Source of the DNA: Lacticaseibacillus jixianensis
GTDB lineage: Bacteria > Bacillota > Bacilli > Lactobacillales > Lactobacillaceae
Reading direction: 5' to 3'
Length of the DNA: 64,000 nucleotides
Assembly (NCBI RefSeq): GCF_003946485.1
Contig: NZ_RHOJ01000001.1
Location: 179,999-243,998, forward strand
Shown in pieces: positions 16,164 to 25,872 of this stretch. How positions within the stretch are numbered: position 1 is the first letter of the stretch; each line of letters starts with the position of its first letter. The notes beneath the pieces are model-generated. The model did no database searches. It was not told where the DNA came from and was given only the letters and a program-made list of their open reading frames with translations. The position numbers and the translations under genes are program-made.

Positions 16164-19100
16164 ATGACAGAAGAGTTTAATCAGCGCAAAGCCAACCAGC
16201 AGGTCAGACTGCTGCACCAAGCCATTTACGCTGGCTTTAGTGAAATCGAGAATATGTCACTTTGGCACGAGACGCGCACGGATCACCGGGCGCTGCCGCC
16301 GGCCGATGCCAACTGGCAGCCCGTCAAAGTCGGTGACCAGTGGTCCGGCCGCGACGATTACTACTGGCTGCGCTTCAAGGTGCAGGTCCACGCCAGCAAG
16401 GAAAGCAGCACAGTCTTGCGCCTTGATCTTGGACGCACCGGTGAAGGAAACAACTCCGGCTTTGAGGGCCTGCTGTTTGTTGACGGCAAGCCGCGCCAGG
16501 CGGTCGACAGTAACCACGAGGAGGTCTTTCTCGGCCCAGAATACGACGGGCAGACGGTTGATCTTCAGCTGATGATGTGGACCGGCCTTGAAGGCGGCGG
16601 GCCAAAAAAGATCCAGCATTACACCTTTACGACCGCCAGCCGCGGCCCAGAGCGGCGGACGGTGCGGCTGGCCTACCGGTACCTGAGCAACATCGTCAAC
16701 TTGATCCCGGAGCTCAGTGAGGATAACCCGCTGCGGTACAGTTACATTCGATTGGTCAAGCGCGCCTTTAACGGCTTCTTCTGGGCCACGGCGACTCCGG
16801 CGGCGACGGCCACAGCGGCAGTCAACGCGCTGGCCTTGATCAAGGCCTTCATTGCGCGGCACCAAAACGAGAAGCTCAACTTTTCGATCGACGCCATCGG
16901 CCAGACCCACATCGATGTCGCCTGGCTGTGGACGTACCGCCACACGCGGGAAAAGGCCCGGCGCTCGTTTGCCACTGCGCTGCGGCTGATGGACCGCTAC
17001 CCGGACTTTAAGTTCTTCTATTCGACGCCCCAGGTCCACAAGTTCATTGAGCAAGACGATCCGGCGATGTTCAAGCAGATCCAGGCCCGGGCGGCGGAAG
17101 GCCGCTGGGAGCCGGACGGCGGCACCTGGTTGGAGCCGGATACCAACCTGCCAAGCGGCGAGGCACTGGTCAGACAGTTTCTGTATGGGACCCGCTATTT
17201 TGAGGAGAAGTTCCACCACAAGCAGACCGTCATGTGGCTGCCGGACGTGTTTGGCTACTCCTACGCGCTGCCGCAGATCATGCGCGGCTTTGGCATCGAC
17301 CGCTTCGTGACCATCAAGATTTCCTGGAACGACACCAACCGGATGCCACACGATCTCTTCATGTGGACGGGGCTGGACGGCAGCCGGGTGTTGACGCAGT
17401 TTTTGACCACCGTGGAGCGGACCGAGGATTACTCGCAGGCCAAGGTGTGGAACTACACGTATAACGGTGAGATCTCGCCGCACGTCGCGTTAGGCTCCTA
17501 CCACGAGTTCAAGGACAAGGACAAGTCCAACGTGCTCTTGATGCCTTATGGCTTCGGCGATGGCGGCGGCGGCCCCACCAAGGAAATGATCGAGAACCTG
17601 CACGTGATCGATGAGCTGCCAGGCCTGCCTCACGCCAAAAACAAGACGGTGGCGGACTTCTTCAAGGACCTTGATGAAACCGTCAAGGCCAATCAGGAGC
17701 CCCTGCCCGAGTGGAACGGAGAGCTCTACCTGGAGTTCCACCGGGGGACCTATACTTCCCAGGCCAGAACGAAGCGGCACAACCGGAAGCTGGAGCTGGC
17801 GCTGCGGCGCGCTGAGATCCTGGCGACCACGGCTTACGTTGAACACGGGACCCCTTACCCCAAGGCTGCCTTCGACCGCGCGTGGGAGATCCTGCTGCGC
17901 AATTAGTTCCATGATGTACTGCCAGGCTCGGCCATTGGCGAGGCTTACGAGGACGCCGACAAGCTTTACGCCGAGGCGTTCTCCTTGCTCGCTAAGGTCG
18001 CCGCGGACCGCACCAACCAGCAGCCGGGCGTCGAGCTGAGCAATCCGCTGCTGAGTGAGAAGACGCAGGCATTTGTTCCGGAAAAGCGGGCCGGGGTCTT
18101 TACGACGCCTGCCGGTGATAAGGTGAATGCGCAGCGGCTGGGGGCGGGTTATCTCCTGCCTGATGTGACCGTGCCCGCGTTTGGGACCACGGCGCTGACC
18201 TTCACGCCCAGCCAGACGCCAGCACCGGTGCCGCAGCCGTGCGAAGCAAATGCGATCGAGACCCCGCATTACAAGATCGCCTGGAACGCTGCCGGCCAGC
18301 TGACTTCCGTGTACGACAAGGATAACCAGCGCGAAGCCATTCGGCCGGGTGGTCTGGGCAACGTGCTGACGATCTACGAGGATCGGCCAACTGCCTTTTC
18401 TAATTGGAATATTGACGCCGATTATCCGGATAAGTCGCGGGTCCTGGCGGCCGAATCGATCACGACCTACCAGGAAGCGGCCGGCTATCGGGTGGTCTTC
18501 AAGTATCGCTTTGATCAGTCGACCATCACCCAGACGCTGATTGCCGCCAACGCGGCGCGGCGGCTGGACTTCAAGACGACGGCGGACTGGCACCAGCACG
18601 AGCTGCTGCTGCGGACCAATTTTGATCTGAACGTGCTGACCGACCAGGCCACGTATGATATTCAGTTTGGCAACATTCAGCGGTCAGTGGCTCGCAATAC
18701 CTCGTGGGAGCAGGCGAAGTTTGAAGTGGTCGGGCACCAGTGGGCCGAAATGGCGCAGCGCAACTTCGGGGTCGCCTTGCTGAACGACTGCAAGTACGGC
18801 TATGCCGCCACTGCCCGCGGGTTGTCGCTGTCTTTGATCAAGTGCGGCGTCTACCCAGACACCGACGCGGACCAGGGACTGCACGAATTCACGTACAGCT
18901 TGCTGCCCCACCGCGGTGACTTCATCGAAGGCCAGGTCGCTGAGGAAGCCGCCGCCTTGAACGATCCGGTGGTCGTCCGGCAAAACACGGCCAGTGGCCT
19001 TAAGCCGCTGTTCACGTTTAGCGGCGCCGAGGCGGTCCAGGTTGATGCCATCAAGCTGAGCGAGGACGGGGATGCCGTCATCGTGCGCGTGCACAACAAC

Positions 19101-19271
19101 ACGCCAGGGGACACGCAACTGGCCGTCACCCCGACCTTTGACTACGCGTCAGCCGCCCGAGTGGCACTGGATGAGTCCGTTAAGCAGCCGCTGAGCGCTG
19201 AAGCTGATGGGTCCTTTGCCTTGGCCTTGAAGCCGTACGAGATTGTCACCGTGGCGTTCAAGCAGGTTTAA
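16164..19271 (+). pseudogene. GH38 alpha-mannosidase, interrupted by one stop codon
   Basis: The frame from ATG 16164 (AAGGAGG upstream) encodes a full-size GH38 enzyme of about 1035 residues but contains an in-frame TAG at 17904-17906. Upstream part: zinc site GQTHIDVAWLW and nucleophile region TWLEPDTNLPSGE. The stop replaces what is normally a Gln in the conserved block N-Q-FHD-LPGS: the text reads RN-stop-FHDVLPGSAIGEAY in the same frame, so a single CAG to TAG change explains it. The stretch after the stop has the rest of the family's domains to 19271 with no further damage. The 580-residue truncated product would lack the FHD region with a metal-ligand His. Readthrough or a sequencing error are the alternatives. 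Confidence 0.88.
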
Positions 19272-19319
19272 CCCGCATCTCTCATCTTTTCTTCATGCTG
19301 AGGGTTGACACTTAGCAGA

Positions 19320-19612
19320 TTTTAATCTAAGATGACACTCAACAAAGACGAAGAGTAGCAGAGTAACTGAGTCAGCCATGTCAGTGAGCCGCGGCGAGTG
19401 GAAAGCGGTGATGGTCAATCAGCGAAAGTAGGCTATGAGTTGGTGCCGCGACTGCGGAAGTGGCACCTGGGATTGCGCCCATTACAGCAATGGCATATCG
19501 CCGGGCAACCGGCCGTACGCTCCGAGGTCTAGTTGGCGACAACTAGGCGAATTAAGGTGGTAACGCGCGCAGACGCCCTTAGCAGATCATTTGCTAGGGG
19601 CGCTTTTTTTGC
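19320..19612 (+). promoter_or_regulatory. T-box leader, specifier probably GTA (valine)
   Basis: A T-box riboswitch: T-box sequence TTAAGGTGGTAACGCG at about 19553-19568, then a terminator with arms GCGCCC/TTAGC... (about 19575-19611, CTTAGCAGATCATTTGCTAG core) and a T run. By analogy with the tyrS leader, where GCGAA-T-TAC marks the specifier, the matching site is GCGAA-A-GTA at 19424-19430, followed by a purine, so the specifier would be GTA (Val). This agrees with the branched-chain transporter downstream. A promoter (TTGACA at about 19304) lies upstream. Confidence 0.75.
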
Positions 19613-19622
19613 ACGGTGCGCA

Positions 19623-19726
19623 GGGTCGACGCCCTTAGCCCGACGGCTAGCCTAGCTCAGCGCATTGCCGGCGTTTTTTGCCGGCGAGGTGCTGAGCGTA
19701 GCTAGACGCTCGGGCGTTGTCGACCC
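19623..19726. repeat. Long imperfect palindrome, copy 1
   Basis: About 104 bases whose ends GGGTCGAC.GCCC and GGGC.GTTGTCGACCC pair, with inner arms GCTAGCCTAGCTCAGC / GCTGAGCGTAGCTAG and a GCCGGCG...CCGGCG tip. Flank GCACGGTGCGCAG is shared with copy 2. Related units lie at 19752 and in 33371-33719. Confidence 0.75.
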
Positions 19727-19751
19727 AGAGACCAAGTATGCACGGTGCGCA

Positions 19752-19851
19752 GACTTGGCGCACTTAGGCCGATGGTTAGCCTAGGCTGCGGCTTTGCCCG
19801 CGCAGCGGGTGAAGGCGTGGCCGTAGCTAAGCACGCGGCCGTTGCCAAGTC
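19752..19851. repeat. Long imperfect palindrome, copy 2
   Basis: Ends GACTTGGC and GCCAAGTC pair; inner TTAGCCTAGGCTGCGGC against GCCGTAGCTAA-type arm. Shares CTTAG, GATGG, TAGCCTAG and GTAGCTA blocks with the other copies but the outer arm sequence differs while still pairing, so the structure rather than the sequence is conserved. Confidence 0.7.
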
Positions 19852-19943
19852 GGAGCCCAAGTCCGCACGGTGCCTCTGCCCGGCTCACTTCGTCTACTCA
19901 CCACTGTTTCGCTCTGCATCCGCGCAACTCAGGAGGGATCCCC

Positions 19944-21337
19944 ATGAAAGAATCAACTGCTAAGCTGACCAAGCGTCAGTACATCACGTTAGGCTCCATG
20001 CTGTTTGGCCTGTTCTTCGGCGCCGGCAACCTGATTTTCCCGATCCATCTGGGCCAGCTTGCCGGGGGCAACTGGGTGCCGGCCACGCTGGGCTTTCTAC
20101 TGTCGGCGGTGCTGCTGCCGCTGCTGGCGATCCTGGCGATCTCGATGACCGAATCAGATTCGATGTTTCACCTGGCCCGGCCAGTCGGACGCGGGTTTGC
20201 GCTATTTTTCCTGATCGCGACCCACGCCAGTCTCGGGCTGTTGATCGCCACGCCGCGCACGGCGACGGTCGCGTTTGAGATGGCCGTCCAGCCGTTCGTT
20301 GGCAAGGGGAATAGCCGCTGGTGGCTGCTGGGTTTCACGGCGGTATACTTTGCAGCGGCGTACTTGTTTCCCGCAAGCCGTCGAAGATGACGGACTATGT
20401 GGGTAAAGTGCTGAACCCGCTGTTGCTGCTTCTGCTGGCCAGCGCCTTTATCACCGCGTTTTTGATCAAAGGCGACGGGCCGACGCTGCTGCACGCGACG
20501 CACGTCACCGCTGCTGGCAGCAGTCTGACCAATGGGTTCCTCCAGGGTTACAACACGATGGACGCGCTGGCCGGGTTGGGCTTTGGCGTCACGATCGTTG
20601 CGGCACTGGGCTTCTTCGGGGTTAGCCGGCCGCTTCAACGCTCGCGGGATGTAGCAAAAGTCGGCGTACTTGCGATGGGGCTGGAGGCCGTCATCTATGC
20701 GCTATTGATCGCGCTTGGCGTGCTTTCGCTAAACTTTACGGCGCGAGCTGCGAACGGTGGGCCAGCCTTTACCGCGATCATGACGCACTATACGGGCCTG
20801 ATCGGGACCGGGCTGCTTGCGGCCATGACGCTGCTAGCCTGCCTGACCTCGGCCATCGGGCTGGTGACTTCGCTGTCGCAGGACCTCGGCCGGCGGTTTC
20901 CGGCGGTCGGGTTCAAGCGGTTTTTGCCACTGACCTGCTTGGGGTCGTTTATCATTGCGAACTTTGGGCTCAACGATATCATCACCCTGTCCACGCCGGT
21001 CCTGATGTTGCTCTACCCGCTGGCCATCGCGCTGATCGTGCTCGGCATCTTGCATCCGGTCATCGGTAAGAATCCGCTCATCTACAAAACGACGGTCCTC
21101 ATGACCTTGATCCCAGCGGTGCTGGATGCGTTGCACGCACTTTATGCGGCCTTTCCAGCGCTTTCGCTGCTCAAGGGTATCGACGCCTTTGCCAATGCTT
21201 ACATTCCCCTGTTCAGCATCTCAATGGACTTCTTGCCATTCATGCTGATTGGCCTGATTGGCGGTACGCTGGCAGCCAAGCTTTCCGGCCGGCCACTGCG
21301 AGATCAGTCCTACGAGACGTTCGGCAGCGAAGATTAG
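19944..21337 (+). pseudogene. brnQ: Branched-chain amino acid transporter BrnQ, frameshifted
   Basis: Start ATG 19944 with AGGAGGG upstream. The first frame gives 148 residues with the family opening (YITLGSMLFGLFFGAGNLIFPIHLG reading across two blocks) and ends early at 20390. The remainder (VSRKPSKMTDYVGKVLNP onward to 21337) continues in another frame. The join falls in TTTCCC at 20367-20372, where loss of one T (from TTTTCC) restores YLFSRKPSKM. With that base the protein would be about 464 residues, the usual BrnQ length with 12 membrane segments importing Leu, Ile and Val. As read, the transporter is dead, although its Val-type T-box leader is intact. Confidence 0.88.
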
Positions 21338-21404
21338 GCTTCATGGCTTCCTCCCCAAAGCGCAAAACGCCCAGTGAAGGTATTTGCCTTCCTGGCCGAT
21401 TGGA

Positions 21405-21436
21405 TAAAAAAACTGACCCGCCGAAACGAGTCAGTT
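21405..21436 (-). terminator. Terminator of hflX
   Basis: Arms AACTGAC.CG and CG.GTCAGTT; on the minus strand the stem is followed by a T run. Confidence 0.75.
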
Positions 21437-21442
21437 GTGATG

Positions 21443-22720
21443 TTAGTCTTCTTCAACCAGGTACTGCCGCAGCTTGCCCGCCTGGATCGGGTTGACCGTA
21501 GTTTTGACCTTGGTGCCCGCATCGACGTACTCAGTGTTGATCACGCCGGTTTCGCGGTTAATGAAATCCACCAGCTGGCCTTTGTCAAACGGGATGAGGT
21601 AGGTGTGCACGGCTGAATCTGAGAAGATCCGCGCCGTGATCATCTGCACCAGCTTGTCCAAAGACGCGGGGTCCTTGGCCGAGTAGATCAGCGTGTTGGC
21701 GTTTTCTTCTGGGAACCGGGTGCCAGGGCGCAGGTCAGCCTTGTTGTAGGCTTCGATCATCGGGATATTCTCGATGCCGATGCTTTTCAGGGTATCGACT
21801 GTGACCTTCATCATTTCCGGGTAGTGCTCGTCGTGGTAGTCGACGACCTGGATCAGGAGGTCGGCGTTGGCCGCTTCGGCCAGCGTCGCCTTGAACGAGT
21901 CGATCAGGTTGTGGGGCAGCTTGGAAACAAAGCCGACCGTGTCGGACAGCAGAAATTTGCGGTTGTCCTTCAGGCTGATCTGACGCACCGAAGTGTCCAG
22001 GGTGGCAAACAGCATGTCCTTTTCAAACACCTGTTTGTCGGTGCCGCGGTCGGTGTAGCGCTCCAGCAGCCCATTCATGGTCGTGGACTTGCCGGCGTTG
22101 GTGTAGCCGACTAGGGCCACGACGGGCAGCTTGTTCTCCTTGCGCTGGGCACGGCGGACTTCCTCGCCAACGTCGGCGTCTTTCAGTTCGCGGCGCAGGC
22201 GGGCGATGCGTTTGTTCAGCACCCGCTTGTCCATTTCCAGCTTGGTTTCACCGGCACCACGGTTGGCCAGGCCGCCGGCACCACCGCCGCCTTGCTGGTC
22301 CAGCTTGTTGGCTGAGGGGTGCAGGCGCGGCAGGGCGTACTGCAGTTGTGCGATTTCGACTTGCGCTTGGGCGGTTTTGCTGGCCGCGCGGGAAGCAAAA
22401 ATATCCAAGATCAGCTGCGTGCGGTCAACGACGTGCAACTTCATTTCCTTTTCCAAGTTGCGCAGCTGGGACGGGGATAGTTCATCGTTGATCACGACAG
22501 TGGTGGCGTCATTGGCGCGGGCGAGCTCGGCCACCTCATCGACCTTACCGGAGCCAAAGTACGTCGCGCCGGTGGGCCGATCAAGATTCTGCCGGGTTTC
22601 GCCGACCACGTCGTAGTGGCGGGCCAGGGCGAGTTCCTTGAGTTCCTGCATTGAGTAGTCGAAGTTCTCTTGCATCCGGGAGATCCCGGCAATAATTACT
22701 TTTTCTGGTATTTCTTGCAT
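21443..22720 (-). CDS. hflX: Ribosome-splitting GTPase HflX
   Basis: 425 residues. N-terminal HflX domain with FGSGKVDEVAEL, glycine-rich linker GGGGAGGLANRGAGETKLE, coiled coil, then the G domain: G1 GYTNAGKST, G3 DTVGF, G4 NKAD. HflX binds 50S/70S ribosomes, splits stalled ribosomes, and can protect against some ribosome-targeting antibiotics. Start ATG 22720 with GGAGG. The leader upstream holds a short ORF and a terminator (22734-22851), so expression is probably attenuated. Monocistronic; terminator at 21405. Confidence 0.95.
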   Translation of the reverse strand: MQEIPEKVIIAGISRMQENFDYSMQELKELALARHYDVVGETRQNLDRPTGATYFGSGKVDEVAELARANDATTVVINDELSPSQLRNLEKEMKLHVVDRTQLILDIFASRAASKTAQAQVEIAQLQYALPRLHPSANKLDQQGGGGAGGLANRGAGETKLEMDKRVLNKRIARLRRELKDADVGEEVRRAQRKENKLPVVALVGYTNAGKSTTMNGLLERYTDRGTDKQVFEKDMLFATLDTSVRQISLKDNRKFLLSDTVGFVSKLPHNLIDSFKATLAEAANADLLIQVVDYHDEHYPEMMKVTVDTLKSIGIENIPMIEAYNKADLRPGTRFPEENANTLIYSAKDPASLDKLVQMITARIFSDSAVHTYLIPFDKGQLVDFINRETGVINTEYVDAGTKVKTTVNPIQAGKLRQYLVEED

Positions 22721-22733
22721 ATATCCTCCATAA

Positions 22734-22807
22734 GCGCTGGTTGCAAGCTCAAAAAAAGGGAAGCCACGAAGCTTCCCAGACGTGTGAGACCGGCTTGCAA
22801 GCAGCGC
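22734..22807 (-). promoter_or_regulatory. Terminator and flanking inverted repeat in the hflX leader
   Basis: On the minus strand a terminator (GGGAAGC/GCTTCCC, 22758-22777, then seven T at 22751-22757) stands just before the hflX ribosome binding site. It is enclosed by a 15-base inverted repeat (22793-22807 and 22734-22748) that pairs with one mismatch. A promoter further up (TAGACT near 22890, minus strand) would place both in the hflX transcript, after the short ORF at 22816-22851. Typical attenuator layout. Confidence 0.65.
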
Positions 22808-22815
22808 AAAAATCG

Positions 22816-22851
22816 TTAGTCATCGGTCGGCGTTGCTTTCTTTACGCGCAT
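22816..22851 (-). CDS. Short leader ORF upstream of hflX
   Basis: 11 codons, MRVKKATPTDD, with GGAG 10 bases before the ATG. It ends 40 bases before the terminator described above. Too short to be judged by codon use; its support is the ribosome binding site and its position between a promoter and a terminator in front of a gene known to respond to ribosome stress in other Firmicutes. A chance ORF is possible. Confidence 0.45.
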   Translation of the reverse strand: MRVKKATPTDD

Positions 22852-22914
22852 CGCAAGTCGGCTCCTTTCCTGATAGATGTGTTCAGTCTACCACGAATGC
22901 TCAGCTGCGGCCAA

Positions 22915-23838
22915 TCATGCCTGGCGCTGGCTGGCGACGCCGAGGTGACCAACGGGGTCCGCCGGTTTGGTCACGACCTGCACTTTGCCGGTGATGACCT
23001 GAAGCTTCAGGGGCAGATCAACGCTGGGGTCCCCGTCGATGCGGCTGCTCAGCTTGGCCGTGGGGCTTTCAACGGTCAACCGGTCGGTCGCAAAGTAGGT
23101 CATCCCCGGCAGCTTGGCGAAGTTGCCCGTGAGAAAGTAAGGGATCATGAGCAGCACCCGGCCCAGGGTCGGCCGCGGGGCCACAAACACGTGCAGCAGC
23201 CCGTCGTCTGGCTTGGCCTGCGGCAGAAAATTGCGAAAGCCGCCGACGGAATTGGTCATGGTGACCAGCAAAAAGCTGGTTTCCTGCTGCCAGGTTTGCT
23301 GGGCGCTGGTGAGCTTCAGCGGCCAGTGCTGCTTGCCGCTGAGGGACCGCAACCCGCGGGTCAAATAGACCAGCGGTCCGAAGCGCTGCTTATCTTCCTG
23401 GGAGACGGAGACCGCCGCGTTGGCCAGCACCCCAAGCGTCAGTGTCGAGATCATGACGTGATCGTTGACGATGCCGATATCGAGCGGCGAAGGCGTGCCT
23501 TCGAGCAGATTCAACAGCGCCAAATCTGGCATCAGGGGAATGCGCAGCACGCGGGCCAGGTTGTTCACGGTACCTTGCGGGATGATGCCGAGGTGCGGCG
23601 GCTGCCGGCGCTTGATCAGGCCGGCGGCGACCTGGTTGATCGTGCCATCGCCGCCGATCGCGACCACGACGTCGCTTTGCGCATGGTAGGCGAGCGCTGT
23701 GGCATCGCCCGGCGCTTTAGTTGGCACGAGAATGGCGGTGCTGCCGGCGGCTTGGATCCGGCTACCGATGTGCTGCGCCACGGCGGTGCCGCCCTTGCGT
23801 CCTGCTTGGGGATTGTAGATCAACGTGTAAGTTGTCAT
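22915..23838 (-). CDS. Diacylglycerol kinase-family lipid kinase
   Basis: 307 residues of the DagK/YegS family. Opening YTLIYNPQAGRKGG, catalytic-domain motif IGGDGTINQVAAGL (GGDGT) and GIIPQGTVNNLARVL, which matches the family GTxNDxAR block. The second domain runs from about residue 130. These enzymes phosphorylate diacylglycerol or related lipids at the membrane; the precise lipid is not readable. ATG 23838 has GGGAGGG upstream. Single gene; the hflX promoter region begins right after its stop. Confidence 0.88.
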   Translation of the reverse strand: MTTYTLIYNPQAGRKGGTAVAQHIGSRIQAAGSTAILVPTKAPGDATALAYHAQSDVVVAIGGDGTINQVAAGLIKRRQPPHLGIIPQGTVNNLARVLRIPLMPDLALLNLLEGTPSPLDIGIVNDHVMISTLTLGVLANAAVSVSQEDKQRFGPLVYLTRGLRSLSGKQHWPLKLTSAQQTWQQETSFLLVTMTNSVGGFRNFLPQAKPDDGLLHVFVAPRPTLGRVLLMIPYFLTGNFAKLPGMTYFATDRLTVESPTAKLSSRIDGDPSVDLPLKLQVITGKVQVVTKPADPVGHLGVASQRQA

Positions 23839-23944
23839 GAAAGCATCCCTCCCATGGCTCTAGTGTAACACGCAAGGGGGCAAGCCGTTTGGGATGCGTG
23901 GCCGGCTTGGGTGCGCGCATACTAGAGTAAAAGGGGGGATCGGG

Positions 23945-24064
23945 ATGTTTCACACCACAGTGATTGTTGCTTGTGCCCTCACACTGGGGGCAGTTGTTGC
24001 CGTTTCACTGGTTCGGCAAGGGACCAACGTGCCCTTGCCTCAGCCGGCGCGCCGGGGCCGCTAA
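23945..24064 (+). CDS. Small putative membrane peptide
   Basis: 39 residues, MFHTTVIVACALTLGAVVAV then a basic tail ending PARRGR. ATG 23945 with AAGGGGGG upstream and a possible -10 (TACTAG at about 23921). One membrane segment (about 5-21) with positive C-terminus. No homologue recognised. It stands alone between two minus-strand genes. Confidence 0.5.
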   Translation: MFHTTVIVACALTLGAVVAVSLVRQGTNVPLPQPARRGR

Positions 24065-24111
24065 GCATTCAGCAACGGTGCCGCACCCAATGCGGTGATT
24101 GATGCAATCAA

Positions 24112-24154
24112 AATGGCCCTGCCACCTGCGGATCACCGCGGCGGCAGGGCCAGT
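24112..24154 (-). terminator. Terminator of the first APC permease
   Basis: Long stem GGCCCTGCC / GGCAGGGCC with a short T run on the minus strand. Confidence 0.7.
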
Positions 24155-24161
24155 CTTTGTT

Positions 24162-25805
24162 TTACTCTTCTAAGGTGATCCCGTGGCGCCCGTTGCGCGT
24201 GGCGCTGAGCGTGACGGCAACCATGATGACGTCAACGATCACGATGACGCCCCACTTGAGCCAAACCGGCGAACTAGCCAAAATGCTGGTCGCTAGGCCG
24301 TAGCTGACGAGGATGATCAGCGCGGCGTCCATCACCACGGTGAGAATGTTCCAGGTCAGCGGCTTAAACGCGTTGCCGCTTTGCTGCCGCTTGGCGATCC
24401 AGGGCATCATGAAGCCCAAAACGATCATGCCGATCGGCACGATGATGTTCATGGTCAGCTGCAGGGCGAAGGTGTCCGCCGTTGCGTCCGTTGGGAAAAA
24501 GCCAAGCAGCGCGAGCAGGGCGGTAATGCCGAGCATCCAGCCGCCGACGAAAATGCCCACGTGGCGGTTTTTCAGGTAGGTGTAGCTCGGCTTCGGGAAG
24601 CGTTCCGGGTGCAGGCGCACCATCAGGTAGGCCCAGAACAGGAAGCAAGTTGACGCCGGGGAGACGATCCCGTTCAGGTTCAGCAGCCAGTTGAAGATAT
24701 CGTTGATCCGCGGCAGCAGGCCGCCCAGCGCCATAATCAACGCGCACAGGATGGTGGTCATCCAGTAGCCGTTGATCGGCAAGCCGTCGCTGTTCTTCTT
24801 CGTCAGCTGGCGCGGCATGAAGCGCTTGGCCACGTCGGACAGGAACACGCGGGTCGAGGCGTCCAGAATGACCGCCAGTTGGGCCAGCATGTAGATGCCT
24901 TGCACGCCGGCAAAGAGGTACATCAGGCTCTTGCCCATGCCGAACTGCTCGCCGATGCGCAGGAATGCGTAGTAGGAGCCGTTCATTTTCAGGTCATTCG
25001 GCAGGTGGTGGGCATTGAAGTAGACGCCCAGCGAGAACGTACCCAGCAGGGTCAGGAACATCGTCATGATGGCGATCATTTTGAGCGCCTTCGGGAAGTC
25101 CTTGGCCGGGTGCTTCATGTCCGCGGTATACGGCGCCGCCAGTTCCGAGCCGTTCATCGCAAAGACGAACAGACCGAACGTGGACAGGAAGCCGAGCGAG
25201 AAGAAGTCCTTTGGTAAAAAGGCTTTGAAGTTGAACGGGTGAGTGGCGATCGGATTGCCCTTGGCCAGGCCCACGAAGGTCATGACGACAAACAGCACGG
25301 TCATGATGAACATCGCGCCCCCGCCGATGGTGGACATCACCTCCAGCGACTTGTTCTTGAACAGGTGCTGGATCCAGATGAAGACCACGAAAATGACGGC
25401 GGTGGTGATCCCGAACCAGGCGTTGCCCAGGTGGGTTTGAATGTCGCCGTTACCAGTGATGATCCAGCCCAGGGAGATCACGACCGAGTTGGCCACGTCC
25501 ACGACGTACGGCAGGCCGGTGATCCAGTAGAACCAGGCGGCGTAGTAACCGACGGTGTCGCCGTTGGTCTCACGCATCCACGAGGTGATGCCGCCGCCGC
25601 GCTCGGCGAAGGTCGAGCCCATGTGCGCGACGATCAAGTTATAAGGAAGCACGTACAGGAAGGTCATCAGCACCCATGAGGTGACGGCGACCAGGCCTTG
25701 GTTCTGAAAGTTATAAATAATATCATCAAAGCCGATGACGGTAACGAAATCCATGAGGCCGACGATGACCCACGGAATATAATCCTTCTTTTCTTGCGTA
25801 TCCAT
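24162..25805 (-). CDS. APC-superfamily amino acid permease, paralogue 1
   Basis: 547 residues with about 12-13 membrane segments. The N-terminal segment GLMDFVTVIGFDDIIYNF and HMGSTFAERGGGITSWM resemble the YjeM/glutamate-GABA antiporter branch of the APC superfamily; the substrate is unknown. ATG 25805 is chosen over an upstream TTG because GGAGG is 6 bases before it. The paralogue at 26158-27807 is very close in sequence through its full length. A 13-codon leader ORF ends 25 bases upstream and can pair with the region of the ribosome binding site, so translation is probably controlled. Terminator at 24112. Confidence 0.88.
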   Translation of the reverse strand: MDTQEKKDYIPWVIVGLMDFVTVIGFDDIIYNFQNQGLVAVTSWVLMTFLYVLPYNLIVAHMGSTFAERGGGITSWMRETNGDTVGYYAAWFYWITGLPYVVDVANSVVISLGWIITGNGDIQTHLGNAWFGITTAVIFVVFIWIQHLFKNKSLEVMSTIGGGAMFIMTVLFVVMTFVGLAKGNPIATHPFNFKAFLPKDFFSLGFLSTFGLFVFAMNGSELAAPYTADMKHPAKDFPKALKMIAIMTMFLTLLGTFSLGVYFNAHHLPNDLKMNGSYYAFLRIGEQFGMGKSLMYLFAGVQGIYMLAQLAVILDASTRVFLSDVAKRFMPRQLTKKNSDGLPINGYWMTTILCALIMALGGLLPRINDIFNWLLNLNGIVSPASTCFLFWAYLMVRLHPERFPKPSYTYLKNRHVGIFVGGWMLGITALLALLGFFPTDATADTFALQLTMNIIVPIGMIVLGFMMPWIAKRQQSGNAFKPLTWNILTVVMDAALIILVSYGLATSILASSPVWLKWGVIVIVDVIMVAVTLSATRNGRHGITLEE

Positions 25806-25813
25806 TTTATCCT

Positions 25814-25872
25814 CCAAGTGTGATCAGTGATCAATCAGCACTTGGCAGACCGGGTGCTTTGTTTCGCCACAT
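25814..25872 (-). promoter_or_regulatory. Leader peptide MWRNKAPGLPSAD with RBS-masking hairpin (permease 1)
   Basis: Short ORF at 25831-25872 (minus) with GGAGGAG before its ATG. Its codons 10-12 (25839-25845, CCAAGTG on the minus strand) pair perfectly with CACTTGG at 25814-25820, which overlaps the GGAGG of the permease. A promoter with TTTACT and TAAAAT lies upstream (about 25905-25935). The peptide shares NKAPG with the leader of permease 2, and the shared nucleotides AACAAAGCACCCGG cover it. Architecture matches translation attenuation. Confidence 0.65.

Noticed and set aside
17985..19271. Separate gene for the 428-codon frame after the GH38 stop
   Set aside because: No ribosome site at 17985 and the frame continues directly from the upstream half, so it is the second part of one broken gene.
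19623..19851. CRISPR array from the repeated blocks
   Set aside because: Only two palindromic units of about 100 bases, with no regular short repeats and spacers and no cas genes.
22741..23868. 375-codon plus-strand ORF over the lipid kinase gene
   Set aside because: Shadow of the minus-strand kinase; Gln/His/Arg-rich composition typical of antisense frames and no start signal.
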